Shown: in pieces, positions 41,409 through 49,561 of the stretch
Layout of the letters: the number at the start of each line of letters is the position of its first letter
Numbering within the stretch: position 1 is the stretch's first letter
From: Streptomyces sp. CBMA152
Lineage (GTDB): Bacteria > Actinomycetota > Actinomycetes > Streptomycetales > Streptomycetaceae
Length of the DNA stretch: 64,000 nucleotides
Direction of reading: 5' to 3'
Assembly: GCF_014596475.1 (NCBI RefSeq)
Contig: NZ_MECJ01000025.1
Span: 1-64,000, forward strand
The notes under the pieces: model-generated
What the model was told of the DNA's origin: nothing
Databases searched by the model: none
What the model saw: only the letters and a program-made list of their open reading frames with translations
Translations under genes and position numbers: made by a program

Positions 41409-41448
41409 CCGCCCCCGTCCTCGGTTGGGGGACCAAGGACGGGGGCGG
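41409..41448. terminator. Terminator between hydrolase and pruA
   Basis: A 13-base stem, CCGCCCCCGTCCT at 41409-41421 with AGGACGGGGGCGG at 41436-41448, with a 14-base loop. It sits between two convergent genes. Confidence 0.8.
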
Positions 41449-41469
41449 GGTTCAGAAAGTGACTGCTCG

Positions 41470-43101
41470 TCAGCCCATGTGCGGGTACGTGTAGTCGGTC
41501 GGAGGCACCAGGGTCTCCTTGATGGCGCGGGTCAGCGTCCAGCGCATCAGGTTCTGCGGCGCGCCCGCCTTGTCGTTGGTGCCGGACGCGCGGCCGCCGC
41601 CGAAGGGCTGCTGGCCGACGACGGCGCCGGTCGACTTGTCGTTGATGTAGAAGTTGCCCGCGGCGTAGCGGAGCTTGTCCATCGTGTACGCGGCCGCGGC
41701 GCGGTCGTTGGAGATGACCGCACCCGTCAGCGCGTAGTCCGAGACCGACTCCATCTGGGTCAGCATCTCGTCGTACTTCGCGTCGTCGTAAACGTGGATC
41801 GCCAGGATCGGGCCGAAGTACTCGGTCGTGAAGACCTCGTTGGCCGGGTCCGAGCACTCGATGACGGTCGGGCGGACGAAGTAGCCGACCGAGTCGTCGT
41901 AGGTGCCGCCCGCGACGATCGTGCAGGAGGCGTCGGCCTTCGCACGGTCGATGGCCGCCTTGTTCTTGGCGAACGAGCGCTCGTCGATGACCGCGCCGAT
42001 GAAGTTCGACAGGTCGGTGACGTCACCCATGGTGATGCCGTCGACCTCGGCCGCGAACTCCTCCTTGAAGCCGTCGTTCCAGATCGACGCCGGGACGTAC
42101 GCACGCGACGACGCCGAGCACTTCTGGCCCTGGTACTCGAAGGAACCGCGGGTCAGCGCGGTCTTCAGGACGGCGCGGTCGGCGCTGGGGTGCGCGACGA
42201 CGAAGTCCTTGCCGCCGGTCTCGCCGACCAGACGCGGGTAGGTGCGGTACTTCTCGATGTTGGTGCCGACCGTCTTCCACAGGTGCTGGAAGGTCTTGGT
42301 GGAACCCGTGAAGTGGATGCCCGCCAGGTCGCGGTGGTTCAGCGCGATCTCGGAGACCGCGAGGCCGTCACCGGTGACCAGGTTGATGACGCCCTTGGGC
42401 AGGCCCGCCTCCTCCAGGAGCTGCATCAGCAGCACGGCGGCGTGGGTCTGCGTCGGGGACGGCTTCCACACTACGACGTTGCCCATCAGGGCCGGGGCGG
42501 TGGGCAGGTTGCCCGCGATGGCCGTGAAGTTGAACGGCGTGATCGCGTAGACGAAACCTTCCAGCGGACGGTGGTCCATGCGGTTCCACACGCCCGGTGC
42601 GTTCGCCGGGGGCTGCTCGGCGAGCAGCTGGCGGGCGTAGTGGACGTTGAAGCGCCAGAAGTCGACGAGCTCGCACGGGGTGTCGATCTCGGCCTGCTGG
42701 GCGGTCTTCGACTGGCCGAGCATCGTGGAAGCGGCCAGCGTCTCGCGCCACGGGCCGGCGAGCAGCTCGGCGGCGCGCAGGATGATCGCGGCGCGGTCGT
42801 CGAAGGACATCGCGCGCCACGCCGGGGCGGCGGCGAGGGCGGCGTCGATCGCGTCCTGGGCGTCCTGGGTCGTCGCGTTGGCGTACGTACCGATGACGGC
42901 CTTGTGGTTGTGCGGCTGCACGACGTCGAAGCGCTCGCCGCCGCCCATCCGGCGCTCGCCGTTGATCGTCATCGGCAGCTCGACGGGGTTCTCGGCCAGC
43001 TCCTTGAGCTTGGCTTCGAGGCGCGCGCGCTCCGGGGAACCGGGGGCGTAGCCGTGCACCGGCTCGTTGACGGGAGCGGGGACCTGGGTTACAGCGTCCA
43101 T
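41470..43101 (-). CDS. pruA: L-glutamate gamma-semialdehyde dehydrogenase (1-pyrroline-5-carboxylate dehydrogenase)
   Basis: A 543-residue NAD-dependent aldehyde dehydrogenase, the second step of proline catabolism to glutamate. Seen are ITPFNFTAIAGNLPTAPALM (cofactor binding), HFTGSTKTFQHLWKTVG, the general base in RLVGETGGKDFVVAH, and the catalytic Cys in GQKCSASSRAYVP. The C-terminal NDKSTGAVVGQQPFGGGRAS is characteristic of this subfamily. The start ATG 43101 (MDAVTQVPAPVNEPVHGYAP) has AAGGAG upstream. It forms a two-gene operon with the proline dehydrogenase gene (31-base gap), as separate enzymes, not as a fused PutA. Confidence 0.96.
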   Translation of the reverse strand: MDAVTQVPAPVNEPVHGYAPGSPERARLEAKLKELAENPVELPMTINGERRMGGGERFDVVQPHNHKAVIGTYANATTQDAQDAIDAALAAAPAWRAMSFDDRAAIILRAAELLAGPWRETLAASTMLGQSKTAQQAEIDTPCELVDFWRFNVHYARQLLAEQPPANAPGVWNRMDHRPLEGFVYAITPFNFTAIAGNLPTAPALMGNVVVWKPSPTQTHAAVLLMQLLEEAGLPKGVINLVTGDGLAVSEIALNHRDLAGIHFTGSTKTFQHLWKTVGTNIEKYRTYPRLVGETGGKDFVVAHPSADRAVLKTALTRGSFEYQGQKCSASSRAYVPASIWNDGFKEEFAAEVDGITMGDVTDLSNFIGAVIDERSFAKNKAAIDRAKADASCTIVAGGTYDDSVGYFVRPTVIECSDPANEVFTTEYFGPILAIHVYDDAKYDEMLTQMESVSDYALTGAVISNDRAAAAYTMDKLRYAAGNFYINDKSTGAVVGQQPFGGGRASGTNDKAGAPQNLMRWTLTRAIKETLVPPTDYTYPHMG

Positions 43102-43132
43102 GAGTCTCTGAACTCCTTTGTGAGGGGTGGGC

Positions 43133-44059
43133 TCAGCCCTTGGTGAGGATGGAGCGGGCGAAGAAGAGCAGGTTGGCGGGCTTCTCCGCGAGGCGGCGCA
43201 TGAAGTAGCCGTACCAGTCGGTGCCGTACGCGGTGTAGACGCGCATCCGGTGGCCCTCGGCCGCGAGCCGGACGTGCTCGTCGCTGCGGATGCCGTACAG
43301 CATCTGGAACTCGTACTCGTCCAGTTTGCGCCCGGCGCGCCGCGCGAGCTCCTGGGTGATGGCTATCAGGCGCGGGTCGTGCGACCCGATCATCGGGTAG
43401 CCCTCGCCCTCCATCAGGATCTTCAGGATGCGGACGTACGCCTTGTCGATCTCGGCCTTGTCCTGGTACGCGACGGAGGCGGGCTCCTTGTAGGCGCCCT
43501 TCACGATCCGGACCCGGCTGCCGGCGGCGGAGAGGCGGCGCGCGTCGTCCTCGGTGCGGAAGAGGTACGCCTGGATGACGCAGCCGGTCTGCGGGAAGTC
43601 CTTCCGCAGCTCCTCGTGGATGGCGAACATCGAGTCGAGGGTGGTGTGGTCCTCGGCGTCCAGGGTGACCGTGGTGCCGATCTCGGCGGCGGCCTCGACG
43701 ACCGGGCGGACGTTGGCGAGGGCGAGCTCGTGGCCGCCCTCCAGCGCCTGGCCGAACATGGAGAGCTTCACGGACATCTCGGCGCGGGCGCCCAGGTCCA
43801 GGTCCTTGAGGCGGCCGATGAGCTCCAGGTAGGCGTCCCGGGCGGCGTGCGACTGCTCGACCGTGGTGATGTCCTCGCCCACCACGTCCAGGGTGACCTC
43901 CAGGCCCTTGCCGGCGGCGTCCTTGACGATCGGCACGACCTGGTCGACCGTCTCACCGGCGATGAACCGGTCGACGACCTGCTTGGTGCCGGGTGCGGCC
44001 GAGATGAAACGGCGCATCTTGTCGCTGCGCGACGCGGCGAGGATCACGGGACCCAGCAC
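43133..44059 (-). CDS. Proline dehydrogenase
   Basis: A 308-residue FAD-dependent proline dehydrogenase, which oxidises proline to 1-pyrroline-5-carboxylate and passes electrons to the respiratory chain. It is a compact, stand-alone form. Seen are the DVVGEDITTVEQ, VSVKLSMFG-like (EMSVKLSMFGQAL) and LDAEDHTTLDSM barrel strands, RIVKGAYKEP and IGSHDPRLIA, all part of the barrel active site. The start GTG 44059 is set by GGAGG six bases upstream; an earlier ATG at 44119 has no such support. It is the first gene of the operon with pruA. The divergent pucR gene is the probable activator. Confidence 0.95.
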   Translation of the reverse strand: MLGPVILAASRSDKMRRFISAAPGTKQVVDRFIAGETVDQVVPIVKDAAGKGLEVTLDVVGEDITTVEQSHAARDAYLELIGRLKDLDLGARAEMSVKLSMFGQALEGGHELALANVRPVVEAAAEIGTTVTLDAEDHTTLDSMFAIHEELRKDFPQTGCVIQAYLFRTEDDARRLSAAGSRVRIVKGAYKEPASVAYQDKAEIDKAYVRILKILMEGEGYPMIGSHDPRLIAITQELARRAGRKLDEYEFQMLYGIRSDEHVRLAAEGHRMRVYTAYGTDWYGYFMRRLAEKPANLLFFARSILTKG

Positions 44060-44197
44060 GGGGCACCTCCATGGAAAGGGGTAGCAGGAGGCCGAAACCC
44101 GACTAATGGGGAACGGCACGGAGAACCACCGTGAAACCTAGGGACCGTTTCGATCCTCTGCCATCGACACCTGTCACGCATCCGTGCCCCGCATCTC

Positions 44198-44211
44198 AGA
44201 CAGATGTCTGA
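44198..44211. promoter_or_regulatory. AGAC-N4-GTCT palindrome upstream of pucR
   Basis: AGACAGATGTCTGA lies 24 bases upstream of the pucR ATG, in the divergent region shared with proline dehydrogenase. The 12-base core AGAC-N4-GTCT also occurs twice upstream of the TetR gene (46033-46044 and 46046-46057), and the 14 bases match 46033-46046 at 12 positions. Confidence 0.5.
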
Positions 44212-44234
44212 AGGCAGCGCCGATGTGCGCGAGA

Positions 44235-45419
44235 ATGTCTGACGTGAAGGGCGACTACCAGGACCTGGTCGATGAGATCTCGGCGCTGCTCGGCGCCCCC
44301 GCGACCCTGGAGGACCGGGACTTCAAGCTGATCGCCTTCGGCGCGCACGACTCCGACGACGACACCGCCATGGACCCCGTGCGCACCCGCTCGATCCTCA
44401 CCCGTCGCTCGACCCCGGCGGTCCGCGCCTGGTTCGAGGGGTTCGGCATCACGCGTGCCACCGGCCCGGTGCGCATCCCGGCCGCCCCCGAGGCGGGCGT
44501 CAACCGCGACCGGGTCTGTCTGCCGGTGCGCCATCGGGGCATCGTGCTCGGTTACGTATGGCTGCTCGACGCCGACCCCGGCCCGGCCGAGGACCGGCTC
44601 GCGGCCGCGATGGAGGTGGCGTCCCGGATCGGCGGTCTGCTCGCGGACGAGGCCCAGGCGGGCGCCGATCTCTCCCGGGAGTTCCGGGCGGTCCTGACGG
44701 CGGGGCGGGGCTGGCAGCGCGACATGGCGATGGCGGCCCTGCGCGCGGCGCTCGGCCCGGACGCGGACGGCCTGCACGCGGTGGTCTGCACGACCCCCTG
44801 GCCCGGCGAGGCCCCGTCGGTGCGCACGGTGGCGGGCACGGCGGCGCTGTGCGTGGTGCCGTGGGGGTCGTACGGGGAGGCTCCCTCGGACGAGGACGCG
44901 GGCGACGCCGTACCGCAGGCGCTCGCCGCGCTCGTGCGGCTGCGGTCCGCCGACGCGCTCGCGCCCGCGCTGACCGCCGCCGAGCGGCTGCGCGCCTCGG
45001 CGGGGCCGGGCGCGGCCGCCGGGGTCGCCGTCCCCCGCCGGGGACTTGCCGAGCTCCCCACCTCCTGGCACGAGGCGACCGCCGCGGCCCGGGCGGCCCG
45101 CGCCGAGGCCCGGCTGGGGCCGGTGGCGCAGTGGAGCGGCATCGGCCCGTACCGGCTGCTGACCGCGCTCCCCGACACCGCGCCGCACGACGTGGCGGTC
45201 CGTGCCCTGCTCTCCCCCGCCCACACCGAACTGGCCCGCACCGCCGAGGTGTTCCTCGACTGCGCGGGCCAGGCGGGACGTACGGCGGCGGCGCTCGGCA
45301 TCCACCGCCAGACCCTCTACTACCGGCTCTCCCGGGTCGAACAGCTCACCGGGCTCGACCTCGACGACGGGGAGGACCGGCTGCTGCTCCATATGGCGCT
45401 GAAGGCGTCACGCCTGTGA
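44235..45419 (+). CDS. PucR-family regulator, probable activator of proline catabolism
   Basis: A 394-residue PucR/CdaR-type regulator. The N-terminal region is GAF-like (VDEISALLGAPATLEDRDFK), the middle is a helical part, and the end has the PucR helix-turn-helix: LDCAGQAGRTAAALGIHRQT, LYYRLSRVEQLTGLDLDDGE. It is divergent from the proline dehydrogenase operon and is likely to activate it when proline is present, as PucR-type proteins do for neighbouring catabolic genes. The start ATG 44235 lacks a strong ribosome site; ATG 44223 is the alternative. Its 3' end overlaps the convergent TetR gene by 12 bases. Confidence 0.92.
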   Translation: MSDVKGDYQDLVDEISALLGAPATLEDRDFKLIAFGAHDSDDDTAMDPVRTRSILTRRSTPAVRAWFEGFGITRATGPVRIPAAPEAGVNRDRVCLPVRHRGIVLGYVWLLDADPGPAEDRLAAAMEVASRIGGLLADEAQAGADLSREFRAVLTAGRGWQRDMAMAALRAALGPDADGLHAVVCTTPWPGEAPSVRTVAGTAALCVVPWGSYGEAPSDEDAGDAVPQALAALVRLRSADALAPALTAAERLRASAGPGAAAGVAVPRRGLAELPTSWHEATAAARAARAEARLGPVAQWSGIGPYRLLTALPDTAPHDVAVRALLSPAHTELARTAEVFLDCAGQAGRTAAALGIHRQTLYYRLSRVEQLTGLDLDDGEDRLLLHMALKASRL

Positions 45420-46010
45420 GGACTGTTCCGCCTTGCGGGCGCCCTCGATGAGCAGGCGCATTCCCTCGGTGAGCTTCGCGGCGTCGGTGGCCGTGTCCGG
45501 GTCGAACGTCCACTGGATCATCAGGCCGTTGAGCAGCGCCTGGTAGAGCCCGCCGAGCGAGGAGACCACGGGGTCGCTCCCGTCGGGCTCGGCGCCGCCC
45601 TGGAACATCGGGATCAGCCCCGAGCGCCCTTGGATGGACGCCTTCGCCAGGTGCTCGCGCACCCCGGGCATCCGGTCGGCCTGGGTGACGACCTCCAGGC
45701 TGAGCAGCCAGATCGGGCGGGCCGTGTCCATGGTCGCGATGACGTTGGCCCACACCTCCTGGAACCGCTCCAGCGAGCCGGGCGTACCGGTCGGCTCCAC
45801 GCCGTGCCCGCCCTCGAAGTCCTCGCCGATGCTCTCGATCATCTCCACGTACGCCTGCGCGAGCAGGGCGTCCTTGGAGCCGTAGTGGTAGCCGATCGAG
45901 GCCAGGTTGGTCCCGGACTCCTTCACGATGTCGCGCGCGGTGGTGCGCACGAAACCCTTCTCCAGCAGGCAGCGCTTGGCGCCCTCTAGCAGATCTTCAC
46001 GGTGTCCCAT
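45408..46010 (-). CDS. TetR-family regulator
   Basis: A 200-residue TetR regulator. The helix-turn-helix reads GAKRCLLEKGFVRTTARDIV then ESGTNLASIGYHYGSKDALL, and the C-terminal part is all-helical. The start ATG 46010 has no clear ribosome site. The promoter holds a 39-base palindromic element with two AGAC-N4-GTCT sites, so it is probably autoregulated. A third site lies at the pucR promoter, so it may also control proline catabolism. It is convergent with pucR and overlaps it by 12 bases. The ligand is unknown. Confidence 0.92.
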   Translation of the reverse strand: MGHREDLLEGAKRCLLEKGFVRTTARDIVKESGTNLASIGYHYGSKDALLAQAYVEMIESIGEDFEGGHGVEPTGTPGSLERFQEVWANVIATMDTARPIWLLSLEVVTQADRMPGVREHLAKASIQGRSGLIPMFQGGAEPDGSDPVVSSLGGLYQALLNGLMIQWTFDPDTATDAAKLTEGMRLLIEGARKAEQSSQA

Positions 46011-46025
46011 ACGGGGAGCGTACTC

Positions 46026-46064
46026 GGCCCGTAGACGGATGTCTAAGACAAGCGTCTACGGGCC
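46026..46064. promoter_or_regulatory. Large palindrome with two AGAC-N4-GTCT sites upstream of TetR
   Basis: GGCCCGTAGACG at 46026-46037 and CGTCTACGGGCC at 46053-46064 are perfect 12-base arms. Inside are AGACGGATGTCT (46033-46044) and AGACAAGCGTCT (46046-46057), one base apart. It lies 16 bases upstream of the TetR ATG and could also help terminate serA (stop at 46088). Confidence 0.55.
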
Positions 46065-46087
46065 GGGTCGGGAACCGTTCTGGACTC

Positions 46088-47677
46088 TCAGACCAGGTTC
46101 ACCGAGCGCGCCGACGCCGCGCCGATCTCCTCGGCCAGTTCGGTGAGGACCGGCTGCGGGACCGAGTCGTCGACCGTGAGGACGGCCAGCGCCTCCCCGC
46201 CCTCCGACGCGCGAGCGACCTGCATGCCCGCGATGTTGAGGCCCGCCTCACCCAGGACGCGGCCGACCGTGCCGACGACGCCGGGGCGGTCCTCGTAGCG
46301 CAGCACGACCATGTGGTCGGCGAGCGCCAGGTCCACGTCGTACTCGCCGATGGCCACGATCTTCTGGAGGTGCTTGGGACCGGCCAGGGTGCCGGAGACC
46401 GACACCTCGTCGCCATCCGAGAGCGTGCCGCGCACGGTGACCACGTTGCGGTGGTCCGGGGACTCCGAGCTCGTGGTCAGCCGGACCTCCACGCCGCGCT
46501 CCTGCGCGAACAGCGGGGCGTTGACGTACGACACCGTCTCGTCCACCACGTCCTCGAACACGCCCTTGAGCGCGCTGAGTTCGAGCACCTTGACGTCGTG
46601 CTGGGTGATCTCGCCGTACACCTCGACGTCGAGGCGGACCGCGACCTCGCCCGCGAGCGCGGTGAAGATCCGGCCCAGGCGCTCGGCGAGCGGCAGGCCC
46701 GGCTTCACGTCCTCGGCGATGACGCCGCCCTGGACGTTCACCGCGTCCGGCACCAGCTCACCGGCGAGCGCCAGGCGCACCGAGCGGGCGACCGCGATGC
46801 CCGCCTTCTCCTGGGCCTCGTCGGTGGAGGCGCCCAGGTGCGGGGTGCACACGACCTGGTCGAGCTCGAAGAGCGGGGAGTCCACGCAGGGCTCCTTGGC
46901 GTACACGTCCAGGCCCGCGCCCGCGACGCGTCCCTCCTTCAGCGCCGAGAACAGCGCGGCCTCGTCGACGATCCCGCCGCGCGCCGCGTTCACGATCCGT
47001 ACGTGCGGCTGCACCTTGTGCAGCGCCTCGTCGCCGATCAGGCCAAGGGTCTCAGGGGTCTTGGGCAGGTGCACGGTGATGAAGTCCGCGACCTCCAGGA
47101 GCTCGTCCAGGGTCAGCAGCTTCACGCCCATCTGCGCGGCCCGCGCGGGCTGTACGTAGGGGTCGTACGCCACGATCTTCATGCCGAAGGCCGACATGCG
47201 CTGCGCGACCAGGACGCCGATGCGGCCGAGGCCGACGACGCCGAGGGTCTTCTCGCTCAGCTCGACGCCGGTGTACTTGTTCCGCTTCCACTCGCCGTTC
47301 TTCAGCGCGGTGTTGGCCTGCGGGATGTTGCGCGCGGTGGCCACGAGCAGACCGCAGGCGAGCTCGGCGGCGGTGACGATGTTGGAGGTCGGCGCGTTCA
47401 CGACCATCACGCCGGCCTTGGTGGCGGCGGAGACGTCCACGTTGTCGAGGCCCACGCCCGCGCGGGCGACGACCTTCAGCTTCTTCGCGGCGGCGATCGC
47501 CTCGGCGTCGACCTTGGTCGCCGAGCGGATCAGGATCGCGTCCACTTCCGCGATGGCGGGCAGCAGTTCGGCGCGGTCCGCGCCGTTGCAGTGCCGGATC
47601 TCGAAGTCCGGACCGAGGGCGTCGACGGTGGCGGGCGACAGCTCTTCAGCGATGAGTACGACAGGTTTCGAGCTCAC
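46088..47677 (-). CDS. serA: D-3-phosphoglycerate dehydrogenase
   Basis: A 529-residue enzyme, the long actinobacterial form. It catalyses the first step of serine synthesis. Seen are VVARAGVGLDNVDVSAATKA, the NAD-binding GVVGLGRIG, NAARGGIVDEAALFSALKEG (catalytic Arg region), Asp and Glu in AGAGLDVYAKEP, and the catalytic His in VCTPHLGASTDEAQEKA. An intervening domain and a C-terminal ACT domain (DRPGVVGTVGRVLGEAGLNI) complete it, so serine feedback is likely. The start GTG 47677 has GAGGA five bases upstream; the frame is open further up but without support. A palindrome overlaps the probable promoter. Confidence 0.95.
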   Translation of the reverse strand: MSSKPVVLIAEELSPATVDALGPDFEIRHCNGADRAELLPAIAEVDAILIRSATKVDAEAIAAAKKLKVVARAGVGLDNVDVSAATKAGVMVVNAPTSNIVTAAELACGLLVATARNIPQANTALKNGEWKRNKYTGVELSEKTLGVVGLGRIGVLVAQRMSAFGMKIVAYDPYVQPARAAQMGVKLLTLDELLEVADFITVHLPKTPETLGLIGDEALHKVQPHVRIVNAARGGIVDEAALFSALKEGRVAGAGLDVYAKEPCVDSPLFELDQVVCTPHLGASTDEAQEKAGIAVARSVRLALAGELVPDAVNVQGGVIAEDVKPGLPLAERLGRIFTALAGEVAVRLDVEVYGEITQHDVKVLELSALKGVFEDVVDETVSYVNAPLFAQERGVEVRLTTSSESPDHRNVVTVRGTLSDGDEVSVSGTLAGPKHLQKIVAIGEYDVDLALADHMVVLRYEDRPGVVGTVGRVLGEAGLNIAGMQVARASEGGEALAVLTVDDSVPQPVLTELAEEIGAASARSVNLV

Positions 47678-47822
47678 GTGAGTCCTCACAAGTCCAATGC
47701 TGCGGACTGCCGTCCCGACGGCCGCAGGCGGTGGAGGTTTGCTAGCCGCGTGGAAGACGCACGACGCTGTGGGCCTGAACGCGATGTGTTGAGCAGCAGT
47801 GTAGTGGTGCTCAAGGTGGGGA

Positions 47823-47840
47823 TTTCCGCCGTGGCGGAAA
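47823..47840. promoter_or_regulatory. Perfect 18-base palindrome in the serA promoter
   Basis: TTTCCGCCGTGGCGGAAA (eight-base arms, two-base centre) lies about 150 bases upstream of the serA GTG. TACACT on the minus strand (47803-47798) fits a -10 box, and the palindrome covers the place of the -35. A dimeric regulator is expected to bind here. Confidence 0.45.
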
Positions 47841-47873
47841 ACCACTCGTCCGGGGGTGGACGGGATGGACAAA

Positions 47874-47900
47874 GGGGCCGCGGCGCAGTGCCGCGGCCCC
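47874..47900 (-). terminator. Terminator of ilvC
   Basis: GGGGCCGCGGC at 47874-47884 pairs with GCCGCGGCCCC at 47890-47900 around a 5-base loop. On the minus strand it follows the ilvC stop (47910) and runs into CTTTG. Confidence 0.8.
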
Positions 47901-47909
47901 CGTGAAGGC

Positions 47910-48911
47910 TTACGCCTCCTCGTCGTTCACCCAGCTCATGAGCTTGCGCAGCTCCTTGCCGGTGGTCTCCAGGAGGTGGTTCTCATCCTGGGTCTTGTAC
48001 TCGTTGTACTTCTTCAGACCGCCGTGGTACTCGTCCATCCAGTTCTTGGCGAAGGTGCCGTCCTGGATCTCGGTGAGGACCTTCTTCATCTCGGCCTTGG
48101 TGTCGGCGGTGATGATGCGCGGGCCCGTGACGTAGTCGCCCCACTCGGCGGTCTCGGAGACCGACCAGCGCATCTTCTCCAGGCCGCCCTCGTACATGAG
48201 GTCCACGATGAGCTTCAGCTCGTGCAGGCACTCGAAGTACGCGATCTCCGGCTGGTAGCCCGCCTCGACCAGGGTCTCGAAGCCCGCCTTGACCAGCGCG
48301 GAGGTACCGCCGCAGAGCACGGCCTGCTCGCCGAACAGGTCGGTCTCGGTCTCCTCGGTGAAGGTCGTCTTGATGACGCCGGCCCGGGTGCCGCCGATGC
48401 CCTTGGCGTACGAGAGCGCGAGCGCGAAGCCGTTGCCGGTCGCGTCCTGCTCGACGGCCGCGATACACGGAACGCCGCGGCCCTCCTCGTACTGACGGCG
48501 GACCAGGTGGCCCGGACCCTTCGGGGCGACCATGCAGACGTCGACACCCTCGGGGGCCTTGATGAAGCCGAAGCGGATGTTGAGGCCGTGGCCGAAGAAC
48601 AGCGCGTCGCCGCTCTTCAGGTTGTCCTTGATGGACTCCTCGTAGACCTGGGCCTGGATCGGGTCCGGGACCAGGATCATGATGACGTCGGCCTCGGCGG
48701 CGGCCTCGGCGGGCGTCACCACGCGCAGGCCCTGCTCCTCGGCCTTGGCCTTGGACTTGGAGCCCTCGTGCAGACCGACGCGGACGTCGACACCCGAGTC
48801 ACGGAGCGACAGCGCGTGGGCGTGGCCCTGGCTGCCGTAACCGATCACCGCGACCTTGCGGCCCTGGATGATGGACAGGTCGGCGTCGTCGTCGTAGAAC
48901 AGCTCGGCCAC
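47910..48911 (-). CDS. ilvC: Ketol-acid reductoisomerase
   Basis: A 333-residue class I enzyme, which isomerises and reduces acetolactate and acetohydroxybutyrate with NADPH in valine, leucine and isoleucine synthesis. Seen are the nucleotide-binding VAVIGYGSQGHAHALSLRDS, HGLNIRFGFIKAPEGVDVCM, VAPKGPGHLVRRQYEEGRGV, and the metal ligands in QAVLCGGTSALVKAGFETLV and CLHELKLIVDLMYEGG. The start GTG 48911 has AAGGAG eight bases upstream. It is the last gene of ilvBNC, 101 bases after ilvN, and is closed by a terminator. Confidence 0.97.
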   Translation of the reverse strand: MAELFYDDDADLSIIQGRKVAVIGYGSQGHAHALSLRDSGVDVRVGLHEGSKSKAKAEEQGLRVVTPAEAAAEADVIMILVPDPIQAQVYEESIKDNLKSGDALFFGHGLNIRFGFIKAPEGVDVCMVAPKGPGHLVRRQYEEGRGVPCIAAVEQDATGNGFALALSYAKGIGGTRAGVIKTTFTEETETDLFGEQAVLCGGTSALVKAGFETLVEAGYQPEIAYFECLHELKLIVDLMYEGGLEKMRWSVSETAEWGDYVTGPRIITADTKAEMKKVLTEIQDGTFAKNWMDEYHGGLKKYNEYKTQDENHLLETTGKELRKLMSWVNDEEA

Positions 48912-49012
48912 TGGGATATCTCCTTGGTGTGCTGGTGTTGCGTCCCACCGTACGGCGGGGATGCGTCGGGACGTTTCAAGTCTCGCGATGCGAACACCGC
49001 GAGGGGGCGGGA

Positions 49013-49540
49013 TCAGGCCGTACGGTCCAGGGCCCGCAGGCTGCGGTCGGTGATCGAGCGCGAGCCGCGCCCTATGGCGATCGTGCCGGACTGCACGAGC
49101 TCCTTGATGCCGAACTGCTCCAGCATCTTGAGCATCGCCTCCAGCTTGTCCGCGCCGCCGGTGGCCTCGATGGTGACGGCCTCGGGCGAGACGTCGACGG
49201 TCTTGGCGCGGAACAGCTGGACGATCTCGACGATCTGGGAGCGCGTTTCGTTGTCGGCCCGCACCTTCACCAGAACGAGCTCGCGCTGGATCGCAGCGCT
49301 GGGCTCCAATTCGACGATCTTCAGGACGTTGACCAGCTTGTTGAGCTGTTTCGTCACCTGCTCCAGGGGCAGGTCCTCGACATTGACCACAATGGTGATG
49401 CGGGAGATGTCGGGGTGTTCGGTGACACCGACCGCGAGCGAGTCGATGTTGAAGCCGCGGCGGGAGAAGAGCGCGGCGATCCGGGCGAGGATGCCGGGGG
49501 TGTTCTCCACGAGGACGGAGAGCGTGTGCTTGGTGGACAT
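49013..49540 (-). CDS. ilvN: Acetolactate synthase small (regulatory) subunit
   Basis: A 175-residue subunit with an N-terminal ACT domain (VENTPGILARIAALFSRRGF, NIDSLAVGVTEHPDISRITI) and the second conserved domain (LVKVRADNETRSQIVEIVQL, IEATGGADKLEAMLKMLEQF). It confers valine feedback and activates the catalytic subunit. The start ATG 49540 comes 21 bases after the ilvB stop, which makes a coupled operon. The symbol ilvH is also used for it. Confidence 0.96.
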   Translation of the reverse strand: MSTKHTLSVLVENTPGILARIAALFSRRGFNIDSLAVGVTEHPDISRITIVVNVEDLPLEQVTKQLNKLVNVLKIVELEPSAAIQRELVLVKVRADNETRSQIVEIVQLFRAKTVDVSPEAVTIEATGGADKLEAMLKMLEQFGIKELVQSGTIAIGRGSRSITDRSLRALDRTA

Positions 49541-49561
49541 GGTGGCGGTCTTCCTGCTCTC

